Assembly (NCBI RefSeq): GCF_020283565.1
Contig: NC_060063.1
Coordinates: 34,248,635 to 34,312,634, forward strand
Length of the DNA stretch: 64,000 nt
From: Trifolium pratense
Lineage: Eukaryota; Streptophyta; Magnoliopsida; Fabales; Fabaceae
Direction of reading: 5' to 3'
Shown piece after piece: positions 21,371 to 34,600 of the stretch. Every line of letters starts with the position of its first letter. The first letter of the stretch is position 1. The notes below the pieces were generated by a model. That model was not told the DNA's origin, made no database searches, and saw nothing but the letters and a program-made list of their open reading frames with translations. The translations under genes were made by a program, and so were the position numbers.

Positions 21371-23031
21371 TGAAGTAGCAAAGTTTTTCACAAGAAAGGG
21401 GGGGTTTGAATTGTGACCCTTTTAAAATTTAAACTCAAGTCACAAAATAAATGGTTAGTGATAAAATTAATTTTGTGCTCAGTGAGATCGTTCTAAGAAT
21501 GATCTGTGCTGTGAAAAAATAGTTGCAAAAAATAAAAGTTAAGGGAAAGAAGATAAACACAAAGAGTTATCCTGGTTCACCCCTAATCTTTGGGTTACGT
21601 CCAGTCCCCACCACCTGTGAGTTTGTCCACTAGAATCACTTAAAAGTTACAGATCCAAGACTTACAAATTCACCTTGATCTTGACCAGATCAACAACTTA
21701 CCAAAGCTCCTAGAGCTTTGAACTTTCCTAGTCACCTTGACCAAACAACACTCAATCAATAGTCACGTATTGACTTGAGTAATTACAATATAGATGATTT
21801 GATTCTAAGCTTATTTTCAGACTCACTATAAAAGAGAAGCTTAGATGAAAGCACTCTAAAAAGGTTTGTACTCAGATTGTGATACAAAAGAGTGACTTAA
21901 AAAAGACTTTGAGCTTAAAGAGATTGAATGTGTATTGTATGACTTGAATTGCTTGAAAACTCTTGCTCTTTCTCTTGGACTTGATTGCCTTTTATAGATG
22001 CTTGCTTGAGGTTGAAGCTTGGCCTTTAAGTATATCAGTTAGAGGGCAAAATAGAGCTGTTACTCAGTGCTCCATATGCAGCAGACAACATCTGCATAAT
22101 TTGCAGATTCTCTGTTCAGTCTTGGAACAGTCTTGATCTTCATTTAGCTTTGATCCATAAGATCCAAATGTGTGTGAGCTGTTACCAAGTACATATGAGT
22201 TGTTTCTTACTTCCTTCCACTGTCATGTATCAGATATAGTCGTTTGGATGCTCAGAAAAGGACTTATGACAGTTGGAAATGGTTTTGAAAAACTGTGTGC
22301 AGGATTGGTCTTGCATCAGTCTTGAAACAGTCTAGACTGCACCAGCCAATGTGATGAACCTTCATGCTTCCTTCCTTGTGGTGTGCAGCTGTTTAATAGC
22401 TCTAAGGGCTGATCAATAGTAGCCTTAGCTTGAGAATAAAACCAGCTGGAGTTGTACAAAGCATGTAAGACAAAATTGTACTTCTTATGACAAGCCATGG
22501 AAGAATGTTCCATTTATGTACTTTGCACAAGTACAATACAACTCATAGATCAAATCTGGTTGTTACATTGTGATTGGTCTATGATATTATATCAGATATA
22601 CTCATTGGTTCACCAATACCACAATTGATCAAGCTCATGGTTTACTTCATGACATATGACTAGGAAAGCATATACTTAATTCCATCATATGTTGTTGATC
22701 CCAAAAGAGATTATCTCCTGTAGTGATTTGGTCCATAAATCTATTGTAAAGTGCTTATTTGTTTTGTTCTTAGTTGACTTGAAAAACCAGAAAGCACTTA
22801 TTCCAAAACGTGCTTATTATCAAAATTTCAGTCTGTCTGCTAAGAATGTTCTCAGAATGGTCTTAAAACAGCTTTGCAGGATTTTTACTTTGCAAGTGGA
22901 TTGTTAGAATCTGTTTAAACTTATGCCACTCAAAAACACTTGTTAGATAACAAAATGATCAGAATCATTTAAAATATAATTTAAAGATGTTTGTAATCTT
23001 TAAAACATCAAAAGTGGATTTTGCCTCAACA
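21371..23031 (-). repeat. Solo LTR, 1661 bp
   Basis: Bounded by the 5-bp direct repeat TTATC (21366-21370 and 23032-23036). Read on the minus strand it starts TGTTGAGGCAAAATCC and ends GCTACTTCA, with TG...CA ends. No internal region or second LTR adjoins it, so it is the product of LTR-LTR recombination. The length and the GGTTTGAATTGTGACCC and ATCCTGGTTCACCCC words suggest the large LTRs of Sirevirus-type copia elements, but the family is not proven here. Confidence 0.78.
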
Positions 23032-23036
23032 TTATC

Positions 23037-24166
23037 ACCCATAGGATGCAGAATTTTTTTTTCCACCCCAACAATCTTCCATCTACATCTACCCCAACAT
23101 ATTTTTAAAAATACCCATTCTACCCTTATCAAATATTAGTATATTTTAATATTTTTTATTTTGTCGTTTTATAACTGTTCCAGTAGACTGTTCAGACTCC
23201 CAAAAAACTGTTCAGGTAATTTTTTATCTTTTCTGGAATTCTGATATGTTAAAGTTACCGGAACACTTAGTGTTCCAATATATAAAAACTATGAATGTTT
23301 ACCGGAACACTTTTAAAAAACTATGGTTGTCAAAATTTCAAACCACAATACTTAAAAAAAAAAAAAAAGATCAAGTAAGTAATAATCTATAATGCGTTAG
23401 AAATTGCTACCGGAAAAGTTGGAGAAAGAATTTCAGAAACGGGAATACTTTAAATAAAAGAGATCCGGTGTGTAAAAATCATAATAAGATGGATATTGAT
23501 ACCGGAAACGTGTGAAAAAAATTATTTCGGTTGACATGGTTGTGAACGTAGCAGCTTATTTATCAGAATCGTTTTATATAGTACTCCGGTGCACAATTTA
23601 TTTGTTGGCTCAGACATCTTCTCAAATCGTGCCAAGGTGTTGGAGTTAGATTAAAGATTAGGAAACAATGTTTCATGGAGCTTGCTGTGTACTGCCAGCA
23701 CCTTATTCATTTCACCAAGACAAATAAATTTTTTCCTATCTGTTCTTTCCTTCTGCAAATCTATTGTAAATCAAACATTTGATTTTTAGCCTCCTTTAAG
23801 CTTTCCACTCTTTTATTCCGTAAAATTCATGGGTATTATTCTTCCTTTGAAATTGAGATTGCAAATCAAATATGGGGTTTTGTCATTTGATTTGAGATTG
23901 TAAATTTCCAATTGAACATCACTATAGGCATATGAATTTTTTTCACCATTGAACAAACGAATCATTTCAATTCAAGTATGAAAAAAAGGATTAGAAATTA
24001 TTTCTGAGAAAAAAAGGAGGTTATGTAATAGGAGAGAGAATGAAACATTAGTGATGGTAGACATAGCCATGGATAAAGGCCTCAAGCTTTGCTTAAATGA
24101 AATTTAACAAACCGGAAAACTTATTCTATTAAGTTATACAAGTTTTCCGGTGAACAACGTAAATTT
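23037..24166. other. AT-rich spacer
   Basis: No gene recognised. TTACCGGAACACTT occurs twice near 23256-23310, and ACCGGAAA-like words recur until about 24120. A poly-A run lies near 23355. Nothing marks element ends. Confidence 0.4.
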
Positions 24167-24829
24167 TGTTGTAAAATTGGACCTATTCAAAATATTCAAT
24201 CGTATATTAATTTAAGTAATTCAACAAATATTATAGAGAATAAATTAAAATTGAGTTCATAAGAACTTATATTCTGATTGCGGTAATGGATGTCGGCAAC
24301 CGTGAAGTATGCAACCACGATATAACAAAACATGAACGACCTGCGAAATATCAAACCGTGATACAATACCTGAGGCGTGCTTATCGCACTGTCCTTAAGG
24401 ATTTATCTGCCCCATGAGTGCAAATCCCCCAGGATTCAACAGGTCCTTCCCGGATATGAATCATATCCGAGGTGACATGTAATCCAGGAAGATAACATCT
24501 CATTGTTTTTATTAGAAAGAATAAAATTGGCTTATGTTGAAAATTGTGTGTGCCAATTCAAGCATGTATGTGCACTTCTTCACCCATAAAACTCACGTCC
24601 GCCAATATCTATATAATCAGTTAAAATGAGGAAGCTCTCTCTTTCAATCTAACCATTATGGCTATTAATTAGGAATAAAAGGGTAATGATACCAATTGAA
24701 AGTATAACGTGTTTGACCATATAAACACACGTTTAAGTTTTAATAACAAATCATTAATAATAACTATTATTATTATATAACATTAAAATAACTTTAAAAT
24801 AAATTATTTTGATAAAATAGACAACAATC
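24167..24829 (-). repeat. Probable LTR of an unclassified element
   Basis: About 663 bp with matching ends TGTTGT...ACAACA. Immediately right of it the plus strand reads ATCCCCCACAATT, which on the minus strand is a polypurine tract (TGTGGGGGAT) abutting TGTTGTC. This would be the 3' LTR of a minus-strand element whose interior lies to the right. No second copy exists in the window, so the call rests on the ends and the purine tract. It contains the perfect hairpin CGGATATG/CATATCCG at 24451-24469. Confidence 0.45.
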
Positions 24830-26442
24830 CCCCACAATTTATTTTAATGTTTAAAAGAGTATTCAAAAACATTTCCTGGATTAACATCATTGATCTAATG
24901 CATCAAACTGGTGTAGCAAGCTATATGAACCAGTCATAGACTGATAGTACTTAACACACAGTAACATTGGTGTAGCAAGCTATATGAACCAATGAAACTT
25001 GGCGTATGTTAGTGGTCTACCAATCGCATTACACCCCACATTCTTGCTGTTAACGATGTGGTGCGCGAATAGGCCTTGCACATGCCTGGATTCTTTAATG
25101 AGTGCTCTAGAGATTTTGCCAAGATCTCATACAAGCGGCCCCACTTGACACTCACATAGGTGATTTCATCAAGTGTATGCTGCAAATCATACACCACCCA
25201 TAAGGGATATGAAATTCATTAAAAGCTTTATTGCTTACCCTCTCAATAATGCAGTGTCTAACACTTTCTCACTCACACCATAGGAAAAAGACTAAAACAA
25301 AAATTAATTAATTAATTTTTGGTGCTAGCAGATCTAACAAGTAACTTGTTCTTACCCATATGAACTTTATTCATGGGATCTCCAATCACAAAGGTTGGGT
25401 TCCTATCACTTGTTAATTTCAAATGGCTAAAGTCCAATTCCCCTCGATGTGTCACAAAACTATTTCTTCCCGGGGACTTGTTTAGTAGCTACTTTATACA
25501 CAAATGATAAAGACATTTTTCTTTCATCAATATAATATTGACTAAGACGTCTCTAAGTCAATTAATCTCATATAATGTTTATACAAGTCTATAACAATAA
25601 ACTTGTTCCCCACAATAAATCTATACAGGCCTGCTTAGTTAACTAAGCGACAACATTCTCACTTAGAACAATTAAATTTACTTATTAATTTTATTCTCAT
25701 TGGCTCTTATTCGATTAACATCATTGTATTATTTTAATACAATGGCTCATTGCATTAAGTGATATCTCATATTGACTTTCATAATATATTTCACTAGGTC
25801 TGCTTAGATAAATTTTAAGCGACAACATTTCCACAAAAGAAAAAAAATTAAATCTATGATTAGATTTATTAACAGGTCTACTTGAAAGCCTTTCAAGCGA
25901 CAACACCCCCACATTTGGTAACATAGGTGAATTTTTATTTAGGTCTACTTGAATGATTTTAAGTGACGGTGCCCCCTCAATAAGGACAATTTATAATTGC
26001 GCACATTGTGATATATTTTCTCATAAACAAGTTTCATTAAACATCATTGTATTATTTTAATACAATGGATAATCCTCAATTTCACATACATCATTGTATT
26101 ATTCTAATACAATGGATAATCCACAATATACCATGTTATAATTTATAGTATCTCAAAAATATTTCATGAATCATAATCATGTTCAAGTCTACTTAGAATA
26201 TTTCTAAGCGACAACATTTTTTTTACAAAAAAGAATAATATCATATAGTTAAATGAAAAATATTTTTATAAATGAAAAATAATAATTGTTATAAATATAA
26301 TAATATCATATAGTTAAATGATAGATATTAAAATAGCTTATTTAACTCCTCTTCAATGTATTATTGGTCAAAAAAGAATAAGAAAATATGAGACATAAGA
26401 GCAATTTAAAGTTCGCTTATAGAGATGTCGTAAAATAAATTA
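24830..26442. other. Non-coding region tiled with short hairpins
   Basis: No protein-coding signal on either strand. The sequence carries a succession of perfect or near-perfect stems. Examples are ACTGGT/ACCAGT (24907-24934), CATTGGT/ACCAATG (24965-24994), GTGTATG/CATACAC (25173-25194), TTATTG/CAATAA (25228-25249) and ACAAGT/ACTTGT (25583-25606). A family at 25633, 25802, 25881, 25947 and 26192 is followed by AAGYGAC and, in four of the five copies, AACA. A near-identical TTGTATTATT(T/C)TAATACAA hairpin occurs three times (about 25725, 26045 and 26097). It may be the interior of the element whose LTR lies at 24167. The part from 26067 is repeated at 35423. Confidence 0.5.
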
Positions 26443-26785
26443 GGCTTAACTATACATTTGGTCCCTTACGTTTATTTTAGGTTTCAATTTCGTCCCTTAC
26501 GTTTAAAAAGTATCAATTTGGTCCCTTACGTTTATTTTAAGTTTCAAGTTAGTCCTTTCCGTCAATTTTGTCACATGTGGCAGTCAATTTGCATATGTGG
26601 ACTGACACGTGGCACTTGGACACGTTGACACGTGTACTGTTCAAACGGTGTTAGTGACAAAACTAACGGAAAGGACTAACTTGAAACCTAAAATAAACGT
26701 ATGGGACCAAATTGATACTTTTTAAACGTAAGGGACCAAATTGAAACCTAAAATAAACGTAAGGGACCAAATGTGTAGTTAAGCC
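26443..26785. mobile_element. Mutator-like MITE, 343 bp (copy A)
   Basis: Inverted repeats of about 130 bp built from TTTGGTCCCTTACGTTTA and TTTCAAGTTAGTCCTTTCCG words. The ends are GGCTTAACTA(T/C)ACATTTGG. The 9-bp target duplication AATAAATTA lies at 26434-26442 and 26786-26794. The centre contains CACGTGGC and ACACGTGT motifs. Non-coding. Confidence 0.82.
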
Positions 26786-26794
26786 AATAAATTA

Positions 26795-29354
26795 TAACCT
26801 TTAATTTCTAAACTTTTGCATAGATCATATACATTCAAATTATTTTTAATGTAGTTGAGACATACATTTTTTTTTTACAAAACATACCAAATCCATGGTT
26901 TAAATAGAAGGAAAACTTCCGATCAAATTGACGTGCTCCACAATCATCACACTGCAATGACCACATTTATTCGATAAAGCAATCTTTAAACTTCAGCCCT
27001 TAAAAAGGTGAAAAATAGATATTGAAAATAGAATAACATTCATATATATATATATACTTAAAAAGATAAAGATATATAGTGGTTGACTTACTTGTTGAGA
27101 ATATATATAGACATAATTTGCTAAAATATCTATACATAGAAAACATACAAAATAATTTAAATACAAAAAATGAGAGAGCATGACTAAACAAAAAGTATGT
27201 GATACAGGTAAATAGATATTAGTTATATAAGGACCATGGTTACATTGAGAAGCATTCTAACCGTCATAAGATTTAATTGTAATGAGTGTTTAGTTATCAT
27301 TGCATTATATTTTTACAAATTAACTATGCAAATGTTAATTTATAGCATAAGAAATTAGAACTCTTTATGCAAAAACCACAATAACACATGGAGTTTTATT
27401 CTTTTCATTTTAGTGTGCCGTTTCTTTTGCAGATAATCAAAAGTCACACTATTAATTGGTGTTTCCAATTATTTGCAATTAAGCATAAAATAAATCTCAT
27501 AACCGATTTCAATTATTTTTTCTTCTATGGAATAATAATAGACATGTTATTGTTCTCGTATTTATCAATTCTCTTTTCTAAAAAGTCCGGTATCAAATAT
27601 AAAATTATATTCATAGTTATACGATAACTTTAGTAAAATTATATATTATTAATTTTTTTTTCTAAGGAAGATTTTTTTTTGTTTATCAGAGAATTTTTTA
27701 GTAAAGTTGGACGCAAAAATGTCAATATGGTGCAATTCAGTTTTTTCTCAATTACATTATATACGATCATTTATCATTATAAGTCCAAATATAGTAGAAA
27801 GCTGAGACAAATAATATAAGAATACATAATTGTTTGTTGATATATCTTCTTGTGAAAATTTCATTTTAGAATTCCAACAATCATGAGAATTTGATGGTCA
27901 TAGTATCATTTATGTCTCTCTCTAAACCATAACCGAGATATAAATTTGTAGGTCTTATAATATTAGTGGTCACTTTTAATTAAATTTTTCATTTTTCATT
28001 ATTGATATATTCCTTTGTAAGAAATTCTCTTAGAGGTGTCACATCATCACAAAGAAGGCCTAAGAGCAATTCAAGCTTCCTTTTAATAGTAAAAGATGTT
28101 ATATCAATTTTCAAGATATAATTTGGCCGATCAATATAATAGATATCCAACCATAAAATTATGGATTAACATATATGAAGAATATGAAATACAAAATGGA
28201 TAAATAATAAAAGGGTGAAACTGAATATACAATAGATGATAAGATATTCTTATATGAGTGACCATTTGTTTTACAAATTTCTCGTAAGAATGCATGAAAA
28301 TCAATAGATACTTTAGTCAATATTCTGCCATATAGAAATCAATAAATTAGTGAAGGCATACATGAAAAGTAAGAAAAGAACATAAGACATTATTAAAAGT
28401 TGAAGAATACGTACCCAAGAGTTATTTTGGAGAAAGTAAATGACAACTCAAACAAAAAATCTATAAATTAGTAAATACCTTTTTTTTCCTCTGGTTCTAT
28501 CACATGGATCTGGAGTAAGTAGAATAAAATAATATAACGGTTCTATGTTCTCGATAACAAATGAACAACCAATATCAATAAATAAATGAGAAAAATAAAA
28601 TTGTTTACTTACAATCATTGTTATGATAAAAAAGTATTTTAAAGATAACTTTTAAATGAACAATATAATTTGATAAGAGTAATTGAGAATGCCGGCCTTT
28701 TCATCCATTAACATTCTATTTGTAGTGAAAAATTATTTCTTTCAACCTACAAATGAAGAACAAAAACTAACCATTAGTACAAATGAATATTGTTGGATAT
28801 CAATACATAGTACCATGGTAGAAATACGCTCAAAGATTGAGTGAAAATGTCAAATATTAAGATTTAGAAATGAGTAGAAAAAGAATGTGGGGTGGTGGTT
28901 ATAAAGAGTGAGAGTGAACCTATTAGTCACTAAACTTTCTCATTTTATAAGTTATATTTGGAGGAATGTAAAAGGATGCATACAATTATGATGATTTTTT
29001 TGGTTACTTAATTATGAAGATGTTAATTTAGTTTTTTTTTAGATTTAATTTAATAAATTAAAAGAAATAAGTAAAAGATTTTAATAGAGATTATAAACAT
29101 TTTCTTATAGTGACACATCATCAAAATGTTTGCCTATGAGCAACTCAACCTTACTTTTACTAGTAAAAGATGAAAGATAAAAGATGTATCTCTATGAATT
29201 TCTTGAAATTTTTCAATAAAGTATCTCCTAATATCATAAAATTATAAGGAGTAATAAATAATTTATTCAGATACTATTTTTTATTTTTTTTTTATAAAAG
29301 TTCCTCAATATTACATTCCAGTAGTGTTATACTACTATCACTCCCTCTTCCTTA
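26795..29354. other. AT-rich spacer within the duplicated segment
   Basis: No gene. One segment of about 75 bp (CACATCATCA ... GAGCAA(T/C)TCAA ... AGTAAAAGATG) occurs twice in diverged form, at about 28035 and 29108. The short open frames are AT-rich and lack any domain. Confidence 0.5.
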
Positions 29355-29359
29355 GAATT

Positions 29360-31625
29360 TGTAACACCCAAACCCATTATTTCTATATTTCTACCTTAGT
29401 AAAAATCTTTTTCAAAATACGCAACGGAAAGTAATGTTCGATATTATAAAAGTTGTGGTTCGAGTATTACATTCTTCAATCAAAATAATACTAATGTAGT
29501 TAATTAGTAAAAATACTTGTTTATACAAATGTTAAATCAACTAATGTATTTATTGATTATACAAAAACAACCTAGACAATAGACTTTATATACAATATAA
29601 AACCCTTTCCCGTGTCACAATCAGAGCGGAGCTTCACCGACGACTCAACATCGAATACCACAAAATCCTGTAAAATCTGGACCCCCAACGGTCCAGCACA
29701 TAACACATAAAAGAGAGTTAGATAACATACTCAAAATAATACAAGTGTAAGTAAATTGTACTTAAACACTTCTTCATAAAAACATGCATAATCATACATT
29801 ATACATATACATCACCATCATTCATGCATATTCATATATCATGCATATTACTTCATTTATCACATAATCAATCATCTACAATTATATACCAAACATATAG
29901 TTTCACGTCGTCTCGGACAATACCAAAACATCAACAAATACATTGTTCAGATTATGGTCATGACGGACCCTGCGTTGTTCATTTTATAGTCATGACGGAC
30001 TCTGCTACTCACATACGGATTAACAATCAACATTTACCAAGTATGTGTCAAACATCATTTATAATAAAATGCACACATAATCCCTAATGCAATCTAATGC
30101 TTCACATTCATGTTATGTCCTCTAGACACCTCTAATGCATGTGGTACCATCGTCTTTATCAGAGTATTTCACCTCCGATATCCGTCTTTATCAAACAAAT
30201 ATAGTTCGATATCCTTCTTTATTGGACAAGCCAATATCCCTAAATATTCATGATGCATGCACTCAAAACTCATGAATATATTCATCAACAATTTTGGCAT
30301 ATAGCCCGTCAACAATAACGTGGAACACTATCCAACGTCCGTCTTTATTAAGATAATCAATACCTTAATATCCGTCTTTATTAGAATAACATAATTCTAA
30401 TATCCTTCTTTATTAAGTTGATTAACACCTTAATATACTTCATTTATACTTCATACATGATTAACAATCAATATATGCATCAACAATCATCAACAAGCAT
30501 CAACAATCATCAACAATCATGTAAGAATAAGACACTGATTCGAAACTACATGCAAAGGAAGATCGCAGATGAAAAACTGGTGAAAACTGCAGTATTTCCG
30601 CCTGGGGCGGAAATATTTACGCCTGGGGCGGAAAAACATCAGAAAGGATGGCTGCTCACTGCTCTTCCGTTTTAGGCGGAAATTACTGGACAGCCTCTCA
30701 TTGCAACGATCATAACTTGGGCTACGAAAGTCCAATGGAGACGCACATATACTCGTTGGAAAGCTAACAAACAGGGCTACAACTTTTATGTTGGCCACTA
30801 AAACCAGTTCGCAACGAAAAGAGGTCAAAATTGCACGTAAAGGTTCAGACCTCATAGATAACAATTTTCTACATTTCTCATTTCAAACTCTAAACTCTCA
30901 AAACTCTCACATAAGTCATTTTTCATGTTATAAACCCCAAATAAGTTCATATTCAAGTGCAACAAGCATATCTAAACACAAAAGGACAGTTCATTTCTCA
31001 GATCTACGCCATAAACATCGAAAAAGTAAAGATTGACACTTTTTCATCAAAACTCTCAAGAACACAAAGTTCTTGAGTTTAATCCATTAGAAAGCTCGTT
31101 TTAACCATTATTTCCGTTCATTAATCATGTTACAAGCATGTTAAACATATTAAGAACCTTAGGAACGATTTCCATCAAGAAAATCCATTCCAATCTAAAA
31201 CGAAAATGGGGTGGAGGAAGTTCGGGTAAGGAGAAATCGACATTCTCCCCTTCCTCGAGTCACCCACGAATATGAAATCTACTCTCTTACCTGGATTCGA
31301 AGAAAACACGACGAAGCTCTCGAATCCCTATCTCTCCCTTTGCCCTAGCTCCCAAGCTCTCCTCTTCTCCTCTCAAGAACACAAGAACCATGAGAAATGA
31401 AATGTTTCTCCCTTCCTTCATGGCCATATGGCGCCCCCTCACACACACAAGGCCCATTGGGCCTCAAGCCCAATTGGCTTGGCCCAATAACACGTTAACT
31501 CTCTCTACTCGCTTAATAACTAAAGTACTCGATAAATAACTCAAGTTATTAACTTAATTAAAATGCCACGTTAAATAAAATATTTTAACACATAAAAATA
31601 ATAATATGAAAATTGGGTCGTTACA
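29360..31625 (-). repeat. 3' LTR of the non-coding element
   Basis: 2266 bp. Contains an array of six CTTCTTTAT/GTCTTTAT stem-loops (about 30150-30441). It also has a TTTCCGCC/GGCGGAAA hairpin block (about 30594-30682) and, near its right end, the paired words GGCCCATTGGGCC and AGCCCAATTGGCTTGGCC. The small open frames inside it (29824, 30418, 30517, 30788) are incidental. Confidence 0.85.
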
Positions 31626-34600
31626 ACTCTCCCCCACTTAAAAGATTTTCGCCCTCGAAAATTACGCTACTAAAACAACTCTGGATAACTCCTGTATCCG
31701 ACCCTCCAATGAAACGTTCAAAACAGTGCACATTACCAAGTTTGACAAAATTAATTTATCCCATCCAACACAATTTTTGTCCATTTATCAACAAGAGATC
31801 AAGGACGGCCAGTTCCTCAATTTGTCGATAAATATTCAACAATCATGATATCGGCATAAACCATTCTTATCAAACCGCTAAAACGTCCACTCCGCACGAA
31901 ACATCCATAGATTCATATTCTACGGTACTCACAACTCTACCCCAAAACAGGTATAACCAATCGAACTCTCTGAAAGATACTTCCGTGGAATACTTCCACA
32001 ACTCCATAATTCTCTGATTCCCTCATGAATCACTTAACCGTGTTACATCACTTATTCATATTCGAATCTTATTCCAACTTATCACTTGATAGTTCAATTC
32101 CAACAATCACTTGATGACCAACATTCTCAAACTTCATTGACACAAGCTAAAAACTACCGTCTCTAACCGTCAAATTCCTTTTCTCGCATATCTCCAATCA
32201 TTGAGTCGAATCTCGTTACGACTATTCTATTCCCAAGTAATCTCTTAACCAATATTTGCATTCCTTAACGCAAACATTTTCCAATACCACTTCTCCTTAA
32301 TTCCTTAGTAATTCGCTACTTCAAAATTAGACCACTGCCTAAAATTGGTTCTCCAAACAATCATAACTTCTATCTCATTAGTTTCAAACGACATCTTCAA
32401 TTCGCCCATAATCCATCTATCGATGTTCCTCATCATCTTGCATTGCAACAAGCATACTCTTCTCCGTTTATTCACTCATCGAATTTTTTATTCATCTCTG
32501 ACCCCTACCAATCATCATCTCTCTTTGGATAGTTATCTTTAAACTCTTCCTTAGTACATTCGATACCAAAATCAAACTCTTGAATTAAATCTACAAAGCT
32601 CCAAATATTCGCCATACGATCTAACTCTATCCATTAAATTCTAATCAACCTTTGTCTTAGTATTTTTACTCATGACTCCTTGTCTAATCCCAATATGACA
32701 TCTCTAGAAAATTTCCAAAATTCTCGTCCAAATACATTTTAAGTTATGCACCAAGTCACTACCGTTTCATCATCCATGATGAAACAATTTAAAATCCTTT
32801 ACTTCATTGTCACCGATTACGACCATACTACATCAACATCCACGATGCATCTAACAAAACTAGTCTCTACCGACTCTTCCATTCCATGAATCCAAATTCC
32901 TTAGCAAATACTTACTCACTCTTATCTTTTGGGCACCACAAAATGCTCTCCGACACTTACCTTAGGCATCGCCTTCAACTCCTTACTATAAGTGCTAAAA
33001 CACAACATCTACTCACATGTGCGGTAATTCTTTTTCGCAAACTCCCACCTAACACAAGTCACTTCCAACATGACCTCATATTACTTATTCTCTGAACGTT
33101 CTCCAACGGCTAACTTTCTTATTCTTCATCATTCAAAAATGATACCTCTCTTTTAGCTTCATCTCCACTTCTAGGATCTCATTCAACTTCGACACAAATT
33201 GCCCTGTCATTATCCAAATCCAATTACTCTTTCTTCAACATGCCTCTCACAAAATCCTTCGGATCGTTATCCCACTTCCATCTTCGAATAAACTCGATTA
33301 TTCATACAATCCTCACTTCCAACGATTCAACAAACATACCAATCCTATTATGATATTTCTCAATTCCATTCTTATTTACTTTAAAACCTACTTCCCTTCA
33401 TCGATTAATTAACACCAACGGTTCACTAATCTTCATATCTCTTTCTCTAAGCTTCTCAAATCTCTTCCGAAAGTCACTCCACACTAGACTTAGAACTTCA
33501 AATTGTTCAACCAATTCATCCTACTACCATATGCACGACTCACATAAAGCTTCTTACTCAAGAATCCGGTACAACATCCGATCCACTTGGATGACAACTT
33601 ACTTCAAAATCATCACCTCCTCAAGAATCTCAATCACTCCCTCTTCTTCATATTCGACTCATTTCGATCAAACAGGTACTTCAACTTTGGTCCACCAAAC
33701 ACGCCTCCATACTTTTAGTGCAACACATGATCTCCAACCGTTCCGAATACTCTTCATCTCACTTAACCAATCTCACCAACTCCCTACGGCGAAACACTTA
33801 GTCTGACAACTTCTCTTCTAGGAGTTTCTCACAACTCGTTGCTCCCATTCATTCCACTTCGAACAACGTCACCACTTCCTGAATATTCTGCTTCAAGAGC
33901 ATCTCTACTCATCTCATCTTCTCACGTTCGAAACATCTCGGAGGGATATAACCTTCTCCCCCACTTATCTCAAACCCACCTACACTCTTCCACTATAACT
34001 TCTGGTGCTCACACCTAACGGTTCTATCGTCTCTAAACATATTCTTCCTAAGAAGAAACTAGTATCGACATCGTTTACACGCATGTCGCATACAGGGGAC
34101 AAAACCTAACCCACGATACCTAAACACTAACACAAATTCATGCAAGCATTCAAGTAACCTATACTTCCCTCACTTTTCAAAGTTAGGAAATCAAGCAATC
34201 ACAAGAAAAATAAACATTGCAAGGCAATAATTCATACTCACATTCAGTCAACTCAGAACAAGACGTCAACAAAAATAAATTTCTTGTCTGGCTCCCTCGC
34301 TTAGCAAAAGCTAGCGAGCTCCCGGCGAGACAAGTCAAAACATTCACAGGGCTTAGCAAGACTTAGCGAGACTCAGCGAGGTTCATTCTTCGCCTAGCGA
34401 GCACATCCAAAAATCTGGGTGCTCTGCTACGGTTTTGAACTTACGCTCACTAAACTCTCGTTTTCTCGACTCACTAACCTACAAAATCCAAAACATCAAG
34501 CATATAACATCATTATAGACTTGAAAGCACAATTAGAATCATGCATCACAATTACAACATAGGATTATGAGATCTTCATGTTTTTACTCATAAAACGCAT

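Noticed and set aside
29450..29480. GGTTCGAG word resembling a tRNA B box
   Set aside because: No matching A box or cloverleaf could be drawn, and it is a conserved part of the LTR.
29824..31036. Several open frames of 80-115 codons, repeated at 39181-40393
   Set aside because: They lie inside an LTR on both strands, have no domain, and follow the repeat composition rather than codon usage.
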